Positions 31,283-39,878 of a DNA stretch of 64,000 nt are shown here, one piece after another. The position numbers were made by a program, and so were the translations under genes. Under the pieces are notes generated by a model. That model was not told the DNA's origin and did not search any database. It saw only the letters and a program-made list of their open reading frames with translations. The first letter of the stretch is position 1. Every line of letters starts with the position of its first letter. Source of the DNA: JABDCD01 sp964469525 (lineage in GTDB: Bacteria > Pseudomonadota > Alphaproteobacteria > Rickettsiales > SXRF01); the NCBI GenBank assembly GCA_964469525.1, contig CAYXYU010000006.1, positions 1-64,000 on the forward strand, given 5' to 3'.

Positions 31283-34150
31283 ATGAAGCCGCTCCCCAAA
31301 CAGTATGATCCCAAGGAAGGCGAGCCCCGCTGGCAGGAGACGTGGGCAGCGTCGGAAGTGTATCGTTTCCGCGACGATAAGCCGCGCGCCGAGACGTTCG
31401 TGATCGATACTCCCCCGCCTACCGTGTCCGGCCTGCTGCATATGGGGCATATTTTCAGTTACACGCAGGCCGATTTCGTGGCGCGGTACCAGCGCATGAA
31501 AGGCAAGGATGTGTTCTACCCCATGGGCTTCGACGATAACGGCCTGCCGACCGAGCGGCTGGTAGAGAAGATCAAGGGCAAAAAGGCCTCGCAGTATGAC
31601 AGCCGGGAAGCTTTCGTCGCCGACTGCCGCGAGGTGGTGAAGGAAGCCGAGGAGGATTTCCGCAAGCTGTTCAAGAGCGTCGCGCTGTCGGTCGACTGGC
31701 GGCAGGAATACCAGACGATCAGCGACGAGGTGCGGAAGCTGTCGCAGGCCTCGTTCATCGACCTGCTGCAGAAAGGCGAAGCCTATCGCGACTTCCGCCC
31801 GACCTACTGGGACTGGGTGGACCAGACCGCCATCGCCCAGGCCGAGATCGAGAACAAGGAACTGCCCGGCACGATGAATGAGATCGCGTTCACGCTCGAG
31901 GACGGCTCGCCGCTGGTGATTGCCACGACGCGCCCGGAACTGCTCGGCGCCTGCGTCGCCGTGATGTACCATCCGGAGGATCCGAACGCAACGAAGTACA
32001 AGGGCAAACATGCCATCACGCCGCTGTTCGGCGTCAAAGTACCGATGATCGCCGACGAGATGGTCGAGCGCGACAAGGGCACCGGCGTCGTGATGTGCTG
32101 TACCTTTGGCGATGACACGGACAAGGAGTGGTGGCGCAAGCACAAGCTGCCGCTGCGCGCGCTGCTGACCAAACAGGGGAAGCTGGATTTTGAGAATCCG
32201 CTGTTTGTGTCTTCCTTTGTCATCCCGAGCGCAGCCGAGGGATCTTCCTCTACCGCAACGAAGAAAGATCCTTCGGCTCCGCTGCGCTTCGCTCAGGATG
32301 ACAAGGTAAAGGAATTACAGGGCCTAAAGCCCAAACAGGCCAATACCAAAACACTGGAGCTGCTACAGGCGGCAGGCAAGCTGCTCAAGCAGACGCCAAT
32401 CACGCATACGGTCAAATGCGCCGAGCGCTCCGGCACGCCGATCGAGATCATTCCCACGCATCAGTGGTTCGTGCGCATCGTCGATAAGAAGGAGGCGCTC
32501 ACCGAGAAGGGTGCTGAGTGCCGGTGGTACCCGGAGTACATGCGCATCCGGCTTAATCAGTGGATTGAGGGGTTGAAGGAAGACTGGTGCATCAGCCGCC
32601 AACGCTTTTTCGGGGTGCCGTTCCCAGTGTGGCATGGAGAAAAAGTTTTAATTACAGAAGATGGACAGATCGCAATAGGAGACAATCCTGAAGAAATTTT
32701 TATTTCCTCTAAGCTTCCGGTTGATCCGAGTGATCTGCAAACACTTCCAGATGATTTTGAACGAGTTGAATTTCCACAAATACAAAACATGATGGTAGCA
32801 TCTCATATTCATGGAGATAATGCTCATATCCAAAAAATTAGCTTTGCAAAAAGAAAAACAGATGGGACGTATTATTTATTAAAGCCAGACACCGACGTCA
32901 TGGACACCTGGGCCACCTCCTCGATTAGCCCACAAATCAATGCAAAGTCCTTGGAATGCAATAAGCTCTTCCCGGCCGATCTTCGCCCGCAGGCGCATGA
33001 GATCATCCGCACCTGGGCGTTTTATACCATCGTTAAGGCGCATCTGCACGCGGATACGATTCCCTGGAAAAACCTGATGATCTCCGGCTGGTGCCTGGCG
33101 GCCGACAAGACCAAGATGAGCAAGTCGAAGGGCAACGTGGTGACGCCGGTGGAACTCATCAAAGACAAGGGCACTGACGCGGTACGCTACTGGGCCTCGA
33201 CCTCGCGGCTCGGCACCGATACCGCCTTTTCCGAAGATCTGCTGAAAATCGGCAAAAAGCTGGTGACCAAGCTGTGGAATGCCAGCAACTTCGCCTCGCT
33301 CAACCTCTCCAAGCTGGAAGGAACACCGACCACCGCCGCCGAGGATGCGCGCAAAGGCATTATCACCGAGCCGCTCGACCTGTGGATTCTCTCCTGGCTG
33401 AACCAGGCGGTGAAGAAGGCCACGCAGGAGTTCGAGCGCTTCGAATATTGCGATGCGCGCGTCGCCATCGAGGATTTCTTCTGGAACGGCTTCTGCGACA
33501 ATTACCTGGAACTGGTGAAAGCGCGGGCGTATGGGGAGGAATCCGGCAAGGGGCAGCAAAGTGCTCTTTATACCATCTATCACTGCCTCGATGCCATCCT
33601 GCGCCTCTTTGCGCCGTTCGTGCCGCATGTGACGGAGGAGATTTACAGCCATATCTTCGATGAACGCTTCGCCAAGGCGGGATCGATACATGCTCGGGGC
33701 ATGTGGCCGCAGGAAGCGGATTATTCGTTCGACCAGAAGGCTTTCGCCTCCGGCGCCGCTGCCGTCGATGTATTGAACGTTATTCGCAAAGCCAAATCGG
33801 AGGCCAATGTATCGATCAAATTTCCCGTTGCGCGGGTTGAAGTTGCCGCCAAGGGAGAGCCTGGCTGGGCCGGACTGCTGCCGGCGCTGGACGACCTGAA
33901 GGCGGCCGGCGCGGTGGCGGAAATCGTCGAAAGCAGGGAAGAAAACCTGCCCTATCTTTCCGAGCAAGGCTGGTTTGCGGTGCGCGTGACGCTGGCAAAA
34001 GTCGAGGAGCAGAAGCGCAACCCCGACCAGGCGCCGCATGAGACGCTGGAAGGCAAAATCGTGCATGGGCCGGGAACGCCGGATTTGAGCAAGCATGTCG
34101 TCAAGGTGCAGGTCGATAAACTCCCCGACTCGCTGACCCGCCAGAAATAA
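31283..34150 (+). CDS. valS: Valyl-tRNA synthetase, archaeal/Rickettsia type, with in-frame repeat insertion
   Basis: Class I synthetase with the HIGH-type motif LHMGHIFSYTQ, WDWVDQTAIAQAEIE, the editing-domain segment IATTRPELLGACVAV, DTDVMDTWATSS and the KMSKS loop (KTKMSKSKGNVV); the anticodon-binding domain follows from about residue 700. The MGFDDNGLPTERLVEK region matches my memory of the archaeal-genre ValRS of Rickettsia, not the standard bacterial form. Residues 313-340 are encoded exactly by an 84-bp palindromic element. Residues about 452-534 come from a visibly AT-rich DNA block. The reading frame is intact over 955 residues. A small gene follows after 4 bp. Confidence 0.95.
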   Translation: MKPLPKQYDPKEGEPRWQETWAASEVYRFRDDKPRAETFVIDTPPPTVSGLLHMGHIFSYTQADFVARYQRMKGKDVFYPMGFDDNGLPTERLVEKIKGKKASQYDSREAFVADCREVVKEAEEDFRKLFKSVALSVDWRQEYQTISDEVRKLSQASFIDLLQKGEAYRDFRPTYWDWVDQTAIAQAEIENKELPGTMNEIAFTLEDGSPLVIATTRPELLGACVAVMYHPEDPNATKYKGKHAITPLFGVKVPMIADEMVERDKGTGVVMCCTFGDDTDKEWWRKHKLPLRALLTKQGKLDFENPLFVSSFVIPSAAEGSSSTATKKDPSAPLRFAQDDKVKELQGLKPKQANTKTLELLQAAGKLLKQTPITHTVKCAERSGTPIEIIPTHQWFVRIVDKKEALTEKGAECRWYPEYMRIRLNQWIEGLKEDWCISRQRFFGVPFPVWHGEKVLITEDGQIAIGDNPEEIFISSKLPVDPSDLQTLPDDFERVEFPQIQNMMVASHIHGDNAHIQKISFAKRKTDGTYYLLKPDTDVMDTWATSSISPQINAKSLECNKLFPADLRPQAHEIIRTWAFYTIVKAHLHADTIPWKNLMISGWCLAADKTKMSKSKGNVVTPVELIKDKGTDAVRYWASTSRLGTDTAFSEDLLKIGKKLVTKLWNASNFASLNLSKLEGTPTTAAEDARKGIITEPLDLWILSWLNQAVKKATQEFERFEYCDARVAIEDFFWNGFCDNYLELVKARAYGEESGKGQQSALYTIYHCLDAILRLFAPFVPHVTEEIYSHIFDERFAKAGSIHARGMWPQEADYSFDQKAFASGAAAVDVLNVIRKAKSEANVSIKFPVARVEVAAKGEPGWAGLLPALDDLKAAGAVAEIVESREENLPYLSEQGWFAVRVTLAKVEEQKRNPDQAPHETLEGKIVHGPGTPDLSKHVVKVQVDKLPDSLTRQK
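32219..32302. repeat. Family A palindromic element inserted in frame in valS
   Basis: The copy runs GTCATCCCGAGCGCAGCC ... CTGCGCTTCGCTCAGGATGAC. Its 84 bp make exactly 28 codons in phase with valS (residues 313-340), adding a Ser/Ala-rich polar segment (VIPSAAEG ... RFAQDD). The ends match the family A copies at 19569-19628 and 22738-22813. Confidence 0.88.
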
Positions 34151-34154
34151 TGGT

Positions 34155-34454
34155 ATGGCTCCCGACAAATTAATGGAGAAACTGCCGCATTACCGCTCTA
34201 AATACGATGCGGCGAAGAAAATCCATGTGTATTTTATCCCAGCCATCGACAAACAGCGCAGCCAAAAAATCTATTTCTACGCCATCGCCAGCGAGCTGTT
34301 GCATGCGCAGATGATGCGCTGCCTTGACGATGGGAATATTCCCGACTTCGCTGTGGTAGTGGAAAAAGGTACCGGCGACCCAGCGCCGGAAGTCAAGGCG
34401 AAGATCAAAGCCTATTACGGGTTTGATCATGATGCGGTGGAAGCATCATCCTAA
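34155..34454 (+). CDS. Small hypothetical protein, paralogue of the gene at 61411-61806
   Basis: A 99-residue protein with the segments KIYFYAIAS, DFAVVVEKGTGDP, EVKAKI and YGFDHDAV. These align throughout with KIYAYLAV, DYGIIIEAGEGEP, EVKQKM and YGFNHDAM of the protein encoded inside the GTA cluster. The function is unknown. It starts 4 bp after valS, so it is probably co-transcribed with it, and its end overlaps the convergent MFS gene by 9 bp. Confidence 0.75.
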   Translation: MAPDKLMEKLPHYRSKYDAAKKIHVYFIPAIDKQRSQKIYFYAIASELLHAQMMRCLDDGNIPDFAVVVEKGTGDPAPEVKAKIKAYYGFDHDAVEASS

Positions 34455-35699
34455 CGGTCCCGTCATCACCGGCGCAATCGGCTTCCTGCCTTTCAATACA
34501 CGCTCGATTCTGAACATCATCCACGGCATGACTGCAAACAGGAGCATGGAGAGCAATGACACGTTCTCCATTCCAGCCAGCCGCCCTTCCGAGGTTTCAC
34601 GCAGCAGCAGCGTCGAAGCCGTGGCGCCCAGCCCGCAGGTCAGGTGCTGGATGGCAGACAGCAATGACATGAAGCCCGCCCGTTCCTGCGGCTGCGGGAT
34701 TTTGGAGATCAGTGCGTTGCTGGTGACGTTGCGCGCCGAGGAGGTGATCATGAAGAGGATGAAAATCACCAGCACCGGTACTGCCATGACCTGTGCATAG
34801 AAACCGACATACACGCATAGGCCCAGGCCAAGCGTCGCATAAAGGTTGGTGCGGGCGTAGCCGATGCGGTCGGACTGGCGGCCGGCATAACGCATGGAAA
34901 AGAACGCCGCCGCCCCGCCCCAGAAATACAGCCAGCCCAGCCATTCGCGCGGATAGCCCATGTTCTGCTGCACATGCGCCGAGATGTTGGGAATAATCAT
35001 GAAGAGCGAGAACATCGAAGTGGCGATAAGAATGCAGGCCGGGATCATCGCCTTGTTATGCCGCAGGCTGACGAACACCGATACCGGCTCCAGCGCTCTG
35101 GCATGATCCAGGTGATGGCGTATGGGCGGCAGCTGCGCGCGGATGACCAGCACGGCAATAACCGCTACCGCCGCCACCGCCACGAACGGCGTCCACCAGG
35201 AAAAGCGGTGCGCCAGCTCCAGCCCGACCGGGACGCCAAGAACGGCGGCCAGCGAGAAGGAGCCGAACACCTTTCCCATCGCCTCGCCGCGGCGATGCTC
35301 CGGGAACACGTCGGCGATTACGGCTAAGGAGCATGCCACCACCGGGCCGCCGAATATGCCGGTAACGATGCGCACGGCGATCAGCTGCGTCAGGGTTTCA
35401 GCCAACGCGGTAGCGGCGGTGGCAATCGCCAGGCCGCTGAGGCAGAACAGCAGCACAGCGCGGCGGTCGAAGCGGTCGAGGAAGCGCGCCGCCAGCAGGC
35501 CCACGATGGCTGCCGAAATGGAATAGCTGCCGGAAATCCAGCCGATATGGCCGGTACCGATGTCGAGCGCGCGGGCGAAGTCCGGCCCCATCGGCATGAC
35601 GATCATGAAGTCCCAGATATTGATGAACTGCACCAGCGTCATCAGCACCAGCACGCGGCGCTCGAAACGGAAACTATCGGGGGTAGAGGATGACATCAT
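34446..35699 (-). CDS. MFS transporter
   Basis: A 417-residue protein with about 12 hydrophobic segments, the N-terminal signature PMGPDFARALDIGTGHIGWISGSY split over helices 1-2, and the MFS loop RFLDRFDRRAVLLF after helix 2. The pattern suits the DHA1 drug-efflux class (Bcr/AraJ-like), but the substrate cannot be inferred. A terminator of the preceding minus-strand gene lies just upstream of its start, so it needs its own promoter, which I do not see clearly. Confidence 0.88.
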   Translation of the reverse strand: MMSSSTPDSFRFERRVLVLMTLVQFINIWDFMIVMPMGPDFARALDIGTGHIGWISGSYSISAAIVGLLAARFLDRFDRRAVLLFCLSGLAIATAATALAETLTQLIAVRIVTGIFGGPVVACSLAVIADVFPEHRRGEAMGKVFGSFSLAAVLGVPVGLELAHRFSWWTPFVAVAAVAVIAVLVIRAQLPPIRHHLDHARALEPVSVFVSLRHNKAMIPACILIATSMFSLFMIIPNISAHVQQNMGYPREWLGWLYFWGGAAAFFSMRYAGRQSDRIGYARTNLYATLGLGLCVYVGFYAQVMAVPVLVIFILFMITSSARNVTSNALISKIPQPQERAGFMSLLSAIQHLTCGLGATASTLLLRETSEGRLAGMENVSLLSMLLFAVMPWMMFRIERVLKGRKPIAPVMTGPLG

Positions 35700-35705
35700 C
35701 TATGC

Positions 35706-35741
35706 AAAAGGGGCTGCCTTTTTATGCGGGGCAGCCCCTTT
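35706..35741 (-). terminator. Rho-independent terminator after the 467-residue gene
   Basis: A 12-bp stem (AAAGGGGCTGCC with GGCAGCCCCTTT), an 11-base loop and TTTT on the minus strand. It is 22 bp past the stop of the 467-residue gene and directly before the MFS start codon. Confidence 0.85.
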
Positions 35742-35763
35742 GGATGTCAAGGAGATTGAATGG

Positions 35764-37167
35764 TTAGCCTATGCGACGGCCTGTGCCTCCACCGCCTGGA
35801 ACATTAAGGTAACCTGACTGCTCCGTTCCGCCGCTGACGCTGATGCCGGCGGAGGCCAGCTTCTCCCGCACCTCATCCGCCAAGGCCACCGGATTAGGTT
35901 GCTGCACAGCCCCCTGCTCTTTGGGGTTGGGTGCTTCTTTCTGCTGCTCATATTTTTCCGTATCTGTTTTGATCCTGCCGAGAATTCCTACGGCTTGGTT
36001 AATCTTAGGATCCCGTGGATAAGCCTTGCTTTTATCAGCACCATTGGTAATGGCTGTTTCTAATTTGGTCTTGAAGTTATTTATGTTATCACCACCCTCA
36101 GCCAGGTCTTGGGCAGCCGCCCTCAATGCCTCCAGATCCTTTCTAAGACCACGTTGGGGAACTGTGAGCTTCTCCTCATTGAGAATCATGACCGTACGCA
36201 GTGAATTTAATGCGCTTTCACCCAATACGGTTAAAGGTGTTTCTTGCTTATCCGGTATTGGAGTATTTGCTTCTTTAGGTTGCCCAGGAATACTTAATGC
36301 GGGAGTAGCCGTAAGTACTTCAGCGTATTTCTTCTCTGTCTCTTTGAGGAAGTTGGTCACATGCCCGTGATAGATATTCGCTTTATCTCTCGCTTGGACA
36401 ATTTCCGCATTTTTAATCGTGGATTTAAGCAGATCCTGAAATTTATCGGCACTTTCCTTTGATGGGTTTTCCCCCATGGCAAGCGTTGCATCACGCAATT
36501 TACTTAATTTATCCAATAACTGTTCACCCATCGAAAGGTCTTTTTTTTCTGAATCAGGATCAAGGAGTTTTACGTAAGTAATATTATTCAGAAAGGTATT
36601 AAGGCCAGGTTTCTTTCCTGTAGGCAGCGCTTCCCCTACTGTCGCGTTCACGAATGGAGTCAACAAATCTTTCTGCTCAAGTTCAGGTGTTGCAGGAGTC
36701 ATTGCCGGTGCTGGTTTCTCTGTTTCTTTTACAGCCTCACCTTTAACCATACCCAGCTTTCTGGCCTCAGCTAGAAATTGATCATGCAGATCAATAACTG
36801 CCTTGGCTTTGGCAAGATGCGAGCGCCGCTCTTCCGGGTTATTCGGGATATCATCAAACTTCTTCTGAAGTATAGCATGTGCTTCAGCCGCAGAGGTGAA
36901 AGCGTCATGTAATGCCTTCAACTGATCGGAAGTAACGCGTGTAGATTCAGCAATATTATCTGCTGCTTCTTTTATTTCTTCCAGTTTCGGTCGTAATTGC
37001 CCTCCCCATGCCTCATTTGCATAAAAGAGTTTCCCAAACCGATTTTCCAGAAGATCGGTTACTCGCCCGCTTATGTTTATATCTTTTTCGACAAATTCTT
37101 TTATCGCCTTGCCATCCGCAGCGCTGATGCTCTGAAATGCTACTTCTTTTGCCGCTTCGTCCGCCAT
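35764..37167 (-). CDS. Hypothetical protein with repeated helical module
   Basis: Not recognised. The 467-residue protein is predominantly helical and lacks a signal peptide or membrane segments. A ~38-residue helical module occurs about three times (residues 60-97, 217-255, 341-378), with the pattern L-x-x-[LIV]-[RK]-x-A followed by a polar turn and a second helix ending [AS]-[IA]. The same module occurs in the neighbouring 360-residue protein. The C-terminus is Gly-rich (VPGGGGTGRRIG). It has its own extended -10 promoter candidate and a strong terminator, so it is monocistronic. Confidence 0.7.
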   Translation of the reverse strand: MADEAAKEVAFQSISAADGKAIKEFVEKDINISGRVTDLLENRFGKLFYANEAWGGQLRPKLEEIKEAADNIAESTRVTSDQLKALHDAFTSAAEAHAILQKKFDDIPNNPEERRSHLAKAKAVIDLHDQFLAEARKLGMVKGEAVKETEKPAPAMTPATPELEQKDLLTPFVNATVGEALPTGKKPGLNTFLNNITYVKLLDPDSEKKDLSMGEQLLDKLSKLRDATLAMGENPSKESADKFQDLLKSTIKNAEIVQARDKANIYHGHVTNFLKETEKKYAEVLTATPALSIPGQPKEANTPIPDKQETPLTVLGESALNSLRTVMILNEEKLTVPQRGLRKDLEALRAAAQDLAEGGDNINNFKTKLETAITNGADKSKAYPRDPKINQAVGILGRIKTDTEKYEQQKEAPNPKEQGAVQQPNPVALADEVREKLASAGISVSGGTEQSGYLNVPGGGGTGRRIG

Positions 37168-37197
37168 GCTCCTGCCCTTTCATGGTTTTGATCATTT

Positions 37198-37206
37198 ACT
37201 ATACCA
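37198..37206 (-). promoter_or_regulatory. Extended -10 promoter candidate of the 467-residue gene
   Basis: TGG-TATAGT on the minus strand, about 31 bp before the ATG at 37167. It has the same TGn-TATAGT form as the site at 31209-31217. Confidence 0.45.
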
Positions 37207-37321
37207 TGATTTAAGCGGCTGGAGTTTGAAGCTTTTGTGACAGCGCTATTATAATTCAATGGGTTATTCAATATTTTAGGTTAGGCTAGCACCCGGTGGG
37301 GCTCCTTATGGAAATTCGGCA

Positions 37322-38404
37322 TCAGACCCGAATTTTGGCTTTTACGGGTGGGAGTGCGACAGCCAGCTGAGACGGCAACTTCTGCTCCACCCCCGCGTAA
37401 TCCGATCCATATTGGCGGGCAAAGTCAGTCGTAGCAAGTTCGCCAGTGGCTTCGAGCGCCTGTTTTAATACCTCATCCAACAGCCCCTTCGATTTGGCAT
37501 ACAGCTCCGCATCGGTGGGGGAAACAAAACCCGTTTTACCTTGCGTCTCCGCCTGCGCTCTCTTTTGCGGCTGGACAAGCGGCATGATAGCTTCGAGCTC
37601 GGCGTTGGTCGTATTTAAAAATCCAAGAGCGCCCTTGCCAACCGGCAGCTCCTGCATTTCTGTCGCTTTTGTAATAGCATCGCTCAGACTTTTTTGGAAT
37701 GCCGTCACCGCATCGGTGGATACGCCTTCTCTCATATCCGCCAACTGACCAGCAGCATTCCGAACGGCAGTCAACGACTCGAGCAGCGCATGGCCGGGAG
37801 CGTTCGGTAGGAAACTCGGCTTTTGAAGCACCTTGTCCAGCGTCTCTTTTGCCTTTTTCGCTACGCCTTGTATGGCTGCGCCATTAGGCATCTGCAGGCC
37901 GCGCCCCTGTGCTTCCTGCTTTTTAATCGCATCTTCCACCGCCGGCGCCAGCTGATGCAGGATATGCATCTTGCCAAGCGCGTGAATAATGGGAGCGAGC
38001 GCGCGATAGGCCGGCGTGTTCGGTCTTTCGCTGTACTGCACTTCCTTGAGTTTCTTCATCAGCGGATTCTCGAAACCCTTGAGATCCTGCAAAAAGGCTT
38101 TGGCGGTCGGCAGAAAAACATCGCCCTGGGTGTTGGCGATATTTCCGGCCTGCGTATTGATTTCGCGTATCTCATCGGCGAGCGATACCAGCTTCCCGCG
38201 CTCGGCCAGCAAGTCCTTCATGCCGTACCTATCGAACGGATGATTTACCGGCACCCCATTCTGTACCTGATCTTTTTCAAGCATATTGGTGGTAAGCGTA
38301 TAAACATCCCGCGCGAGATCTTTCAGCGGATCGCCGGTCTTGGCGGCTTGAGCCTGTGAAGCTTGTGCATTCGACGTTGGCGTGTTTCCGGATAGCTGAA
38401 CCAT
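37322..38404 (-). CDS. Hypothetical helical protein, shares module with its neighbour
   Basis: Not recognised. A 360-residue helical protein with a Gln/Ala/Ser-rich first 25 residues and no membrane segments. Residues about 207-248 (LLESLTAVRNAAGQLA ... FQKSLSDAIT) match the repeated module of the 467-residue protein downstream, which suggests common descent. A strong promoter and a GAGGAGG ribosome-binding site precede it. The polar disordered N-terminus plus a helical body would suit a secreted or structural protein, but nothing proves this. Confidence 0.7.
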   Translation of the reverse strand: MVQLSGNTPTSNAQASQAQAAKTGDPLKDLARDVYTLTTNMLEKDQVQNGVPVNHPFDRYGMKDLLAERGKLVSLADEIREINTQAGNIANTQGDVFLPTAKAFLQDLKGFENPLMKKLKEVQYSERPNTPAYRALAPIIHALGKMHILHQLAPAVEDAIKKQEAQGRGLQMPNGAAIQGVAKKAKETLDKVLQKPSFLPNAPGHALLESLTAVRNAAGQLADMREGVSTDAVTAFQKSLSDAITKATEMQELPVGKGALGFLNTTNAELEAIMPLVQPQKRAQAETQGKTGFVSPTDAELYAKSKGLLDEVLKQALEATGELATTDFARQYGSDYAGVEQKLPSQLAVALPPVKAKIRV

Positions 38405-38465
38405 AATAACCTCCTCATTGCTGTTTATGATTATTGTATTGGCAATTTTTGTATTGACGGCGGGT

Positions 38466-38494
38466 ATTATATAGTCCTCCGTGGCGCTTGTTAA
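38466..38494 (-). promoter_or_regulatory. Strong sigma-70 promoter of the 360-residue gene
   Basis: Minus-strand TTAACA, 17-bp spacer, TATAAT, about 60 bp before the start codon. The -10 box is a perfect consensus match. Confidence 0.7.
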
Positions 38495-38606
38495 CAGGAT
38501 TATTGCATTAGTCGCTCAACTTATTCTTATTGTAAATAAGGGCATTGAACAATTAGGTGATTATTTCCCACACCGTACTGCCAGTGGGGGGGCAACCCAA
38601 CAAAAT

Positions 38607-38633
38607 AAAAACCCCCGCCGGTTAGGGCGGGGG
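38607..38633 (-). terminator. Rho-independent terminator after the 223-residue gene
   Basis: CCCCCGCC and GGCGGGGG form an 8-bp stem with a six-base loop, followed on the minus strand by TTTTTATTTTG. It lies 32 bp past the stop codon. Confidence 0.85.
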
Positions 38634-38665
38634 CAAGGAGAGAGAACTTTCTAGGAGTAGGAAAT

Positions 38666-39337
38666 TTAGCGGGAGAAATTGACAAACTTTTTTGCACCAC
38701 CGGCAGCAAGGCTGACGTAGCCTAATGCCACGCCTCCTAATGCTTCAGCGCCACCGAGGAATACATCGCCCCAATCACCCTTGCTGACCTTGCCGTCGAC
38801 GTCAATCTTCTCGGCGCCAGTCAGACCTTTGAATGCTTTCCAACCGCCATGCAGCACGCCGGCAACGCCAAGGCCGGTGCCAATGCCGCTAACCGTCTTC
38901 ATTTTGATGCCGCGCGTCTTCCAGTTGGCGGCAACTTTGGCTTTCGTGGCGTCAAAAAAACCTACTTTGCCCCAATCCTCAGCCGATATCATGGCTGCAT
39001 CAACCAGTTTCTGACCTGGCTTGATGTTTTTAATGCCCTCCCACATTTTGGTACTGGCGGCATCCTTCGCAAGCTGTTCAGCTGTTTTTCCTGCTGCCGG
39101 AGCGGCAGTGGGAGGTACTTTCTTGGCATTCTCAGCAGGTGCTGTTTGGGCAGATGGTTTTTGCTGCACCTCTGCCTCATGATAAACTAATGGATCAATT
39201 GGATCAGTACCGCCTACTTGAGTGTCCTGAAGAGCTTGTGGGCCGGGTGAAGCTTGTTCAGGCTTGGTTTCTCTAGGTTGAGGAAGCAACATTTCCTCAG
39301 GGGTTAGATGATCTGAACCATTATTTCCTGGACTCAT
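38666..39337 (-). CDS. Hypothetical protein with Pro/Gln-rich N-terminus and Gly-rich C-terminal domain
   Basis: Not recognised. Residues 1-90 are polar and Pro/Gln/Ala-rich, likely disordered. Residues about 95-223 contain Gly-rich hydrophobic stretches (GIGTGLGVAGVLHGG and FLGGAEALGGVALGYVSLA) that could insert into a membrane. A TATAGT hexamer upstream may be its -10 box, and a strong terminator follows, so it is monocistronic. It lies next to the end of the phage-like cluster and could be a cargo gene of that region. Confidence 0.65.
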   Translation of the reverse strand: MSPGNNGSDHLTPEEMLLPQPRETKPEQASPGPQALQDTQVGGTDPIDPLVYHEAEVQQKPSAQTAPAENAKKVPPTAAPAAGKTAEQLAKDAASTKMWEGIKNIKPGQKLVDAAMISAEDWGKVGFFDATKAKVAANWKTRGIKMKTVSGIGTGLGVAGVLHGGWKAFKGLTGAEKIDVDGKVSKGDWGDVFLGGAEALGGVALGYVSLAAGGAKKFVNFSR

Positions 39338-39408
39338 AAAGTTCTCCGCGTTTGGTTAGGGCTGTTATTCCTTACCTCTAACTATACGCCAAAAACCAGC
39401 GCCTTGTG

Positions 39409-39858
39409 TTACAATTTTGTGAAAATTGGCGTTTCCTGCCCGAACAGGGCCATTTCCGCCGCCCGGCGGGCGGCCAGCCCTTCCAACCGGCGGCCGGCGG
39501 CATGGACCCAGCGGCCAAACTCCTGTAATACCACCGGATTTTGGGCATTGAGCAATCGCAATAAGGTTGATTTCTCAAAGGCTTTCGTGCCTACATTATA
39601 GGCAAAGCTGACCAGCGCGTCGAACTGGCACTGTTTCAAGGGGAATTCGACCAGGCGGGCCACCGCCCGCTCCGTTTCCAGAACATCGTTTTTAAGCAGT
39701 TCTTCGGCTTCCCTGATGCCGATCTGCTGGAATGTCTCCCCCGGGCGGATCACATGGCCGTAGCCGATGGTCATTTTGCCGCCGGCGCAGCGGTAGGGCG
39801 TGGCCGAGAACCCCTCGAACCGCCGAATTAGGGCCAGCCCCTGCTCCGATGTGTGCAT
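39409..39858 (-). CDS. Phage-type lysozyme (GH24 endolysin)
   Basis: A 149-residue GH24 muramidase of the T4/lambdoid R21 type: catalytic Glu15 in RRFEGF, Cys24 in YRCAGG at the usual Asp/Cys position, and Thr30 in TIGYGH. NVGTKAFEKSTLLRLLN and GLAARRAAEMALF are typical further signatures. It has no signal peptide, so it would need a holin to reach the wall. It is the leftmost recognisable phage gene of the cluster. Confidence 0.9.
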   Translation of the reverse strand: MHTSEQGLALIRRFEGFSATPYRCAGGKMTIGYGHVIRPGETFQQIGIREAEELLKNDVLETERAVARLVEFPLKQCQFDALVSFAYNVGTKAFEKSTLLRLLNAQNPVVLQEFGRWVHAAGRRLEGLAARRAAEMALFGQETPIFTKL

Positions 39859-39878
39859 ATATATGTTCTCTATATTGT

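Noticed and set aside
32879..34168. 429-residue minus-strand open frame
   Set aside because: Antisense shadow of valS; composition is that of a reverse-read GC-rich gene, with no start signal or motif.
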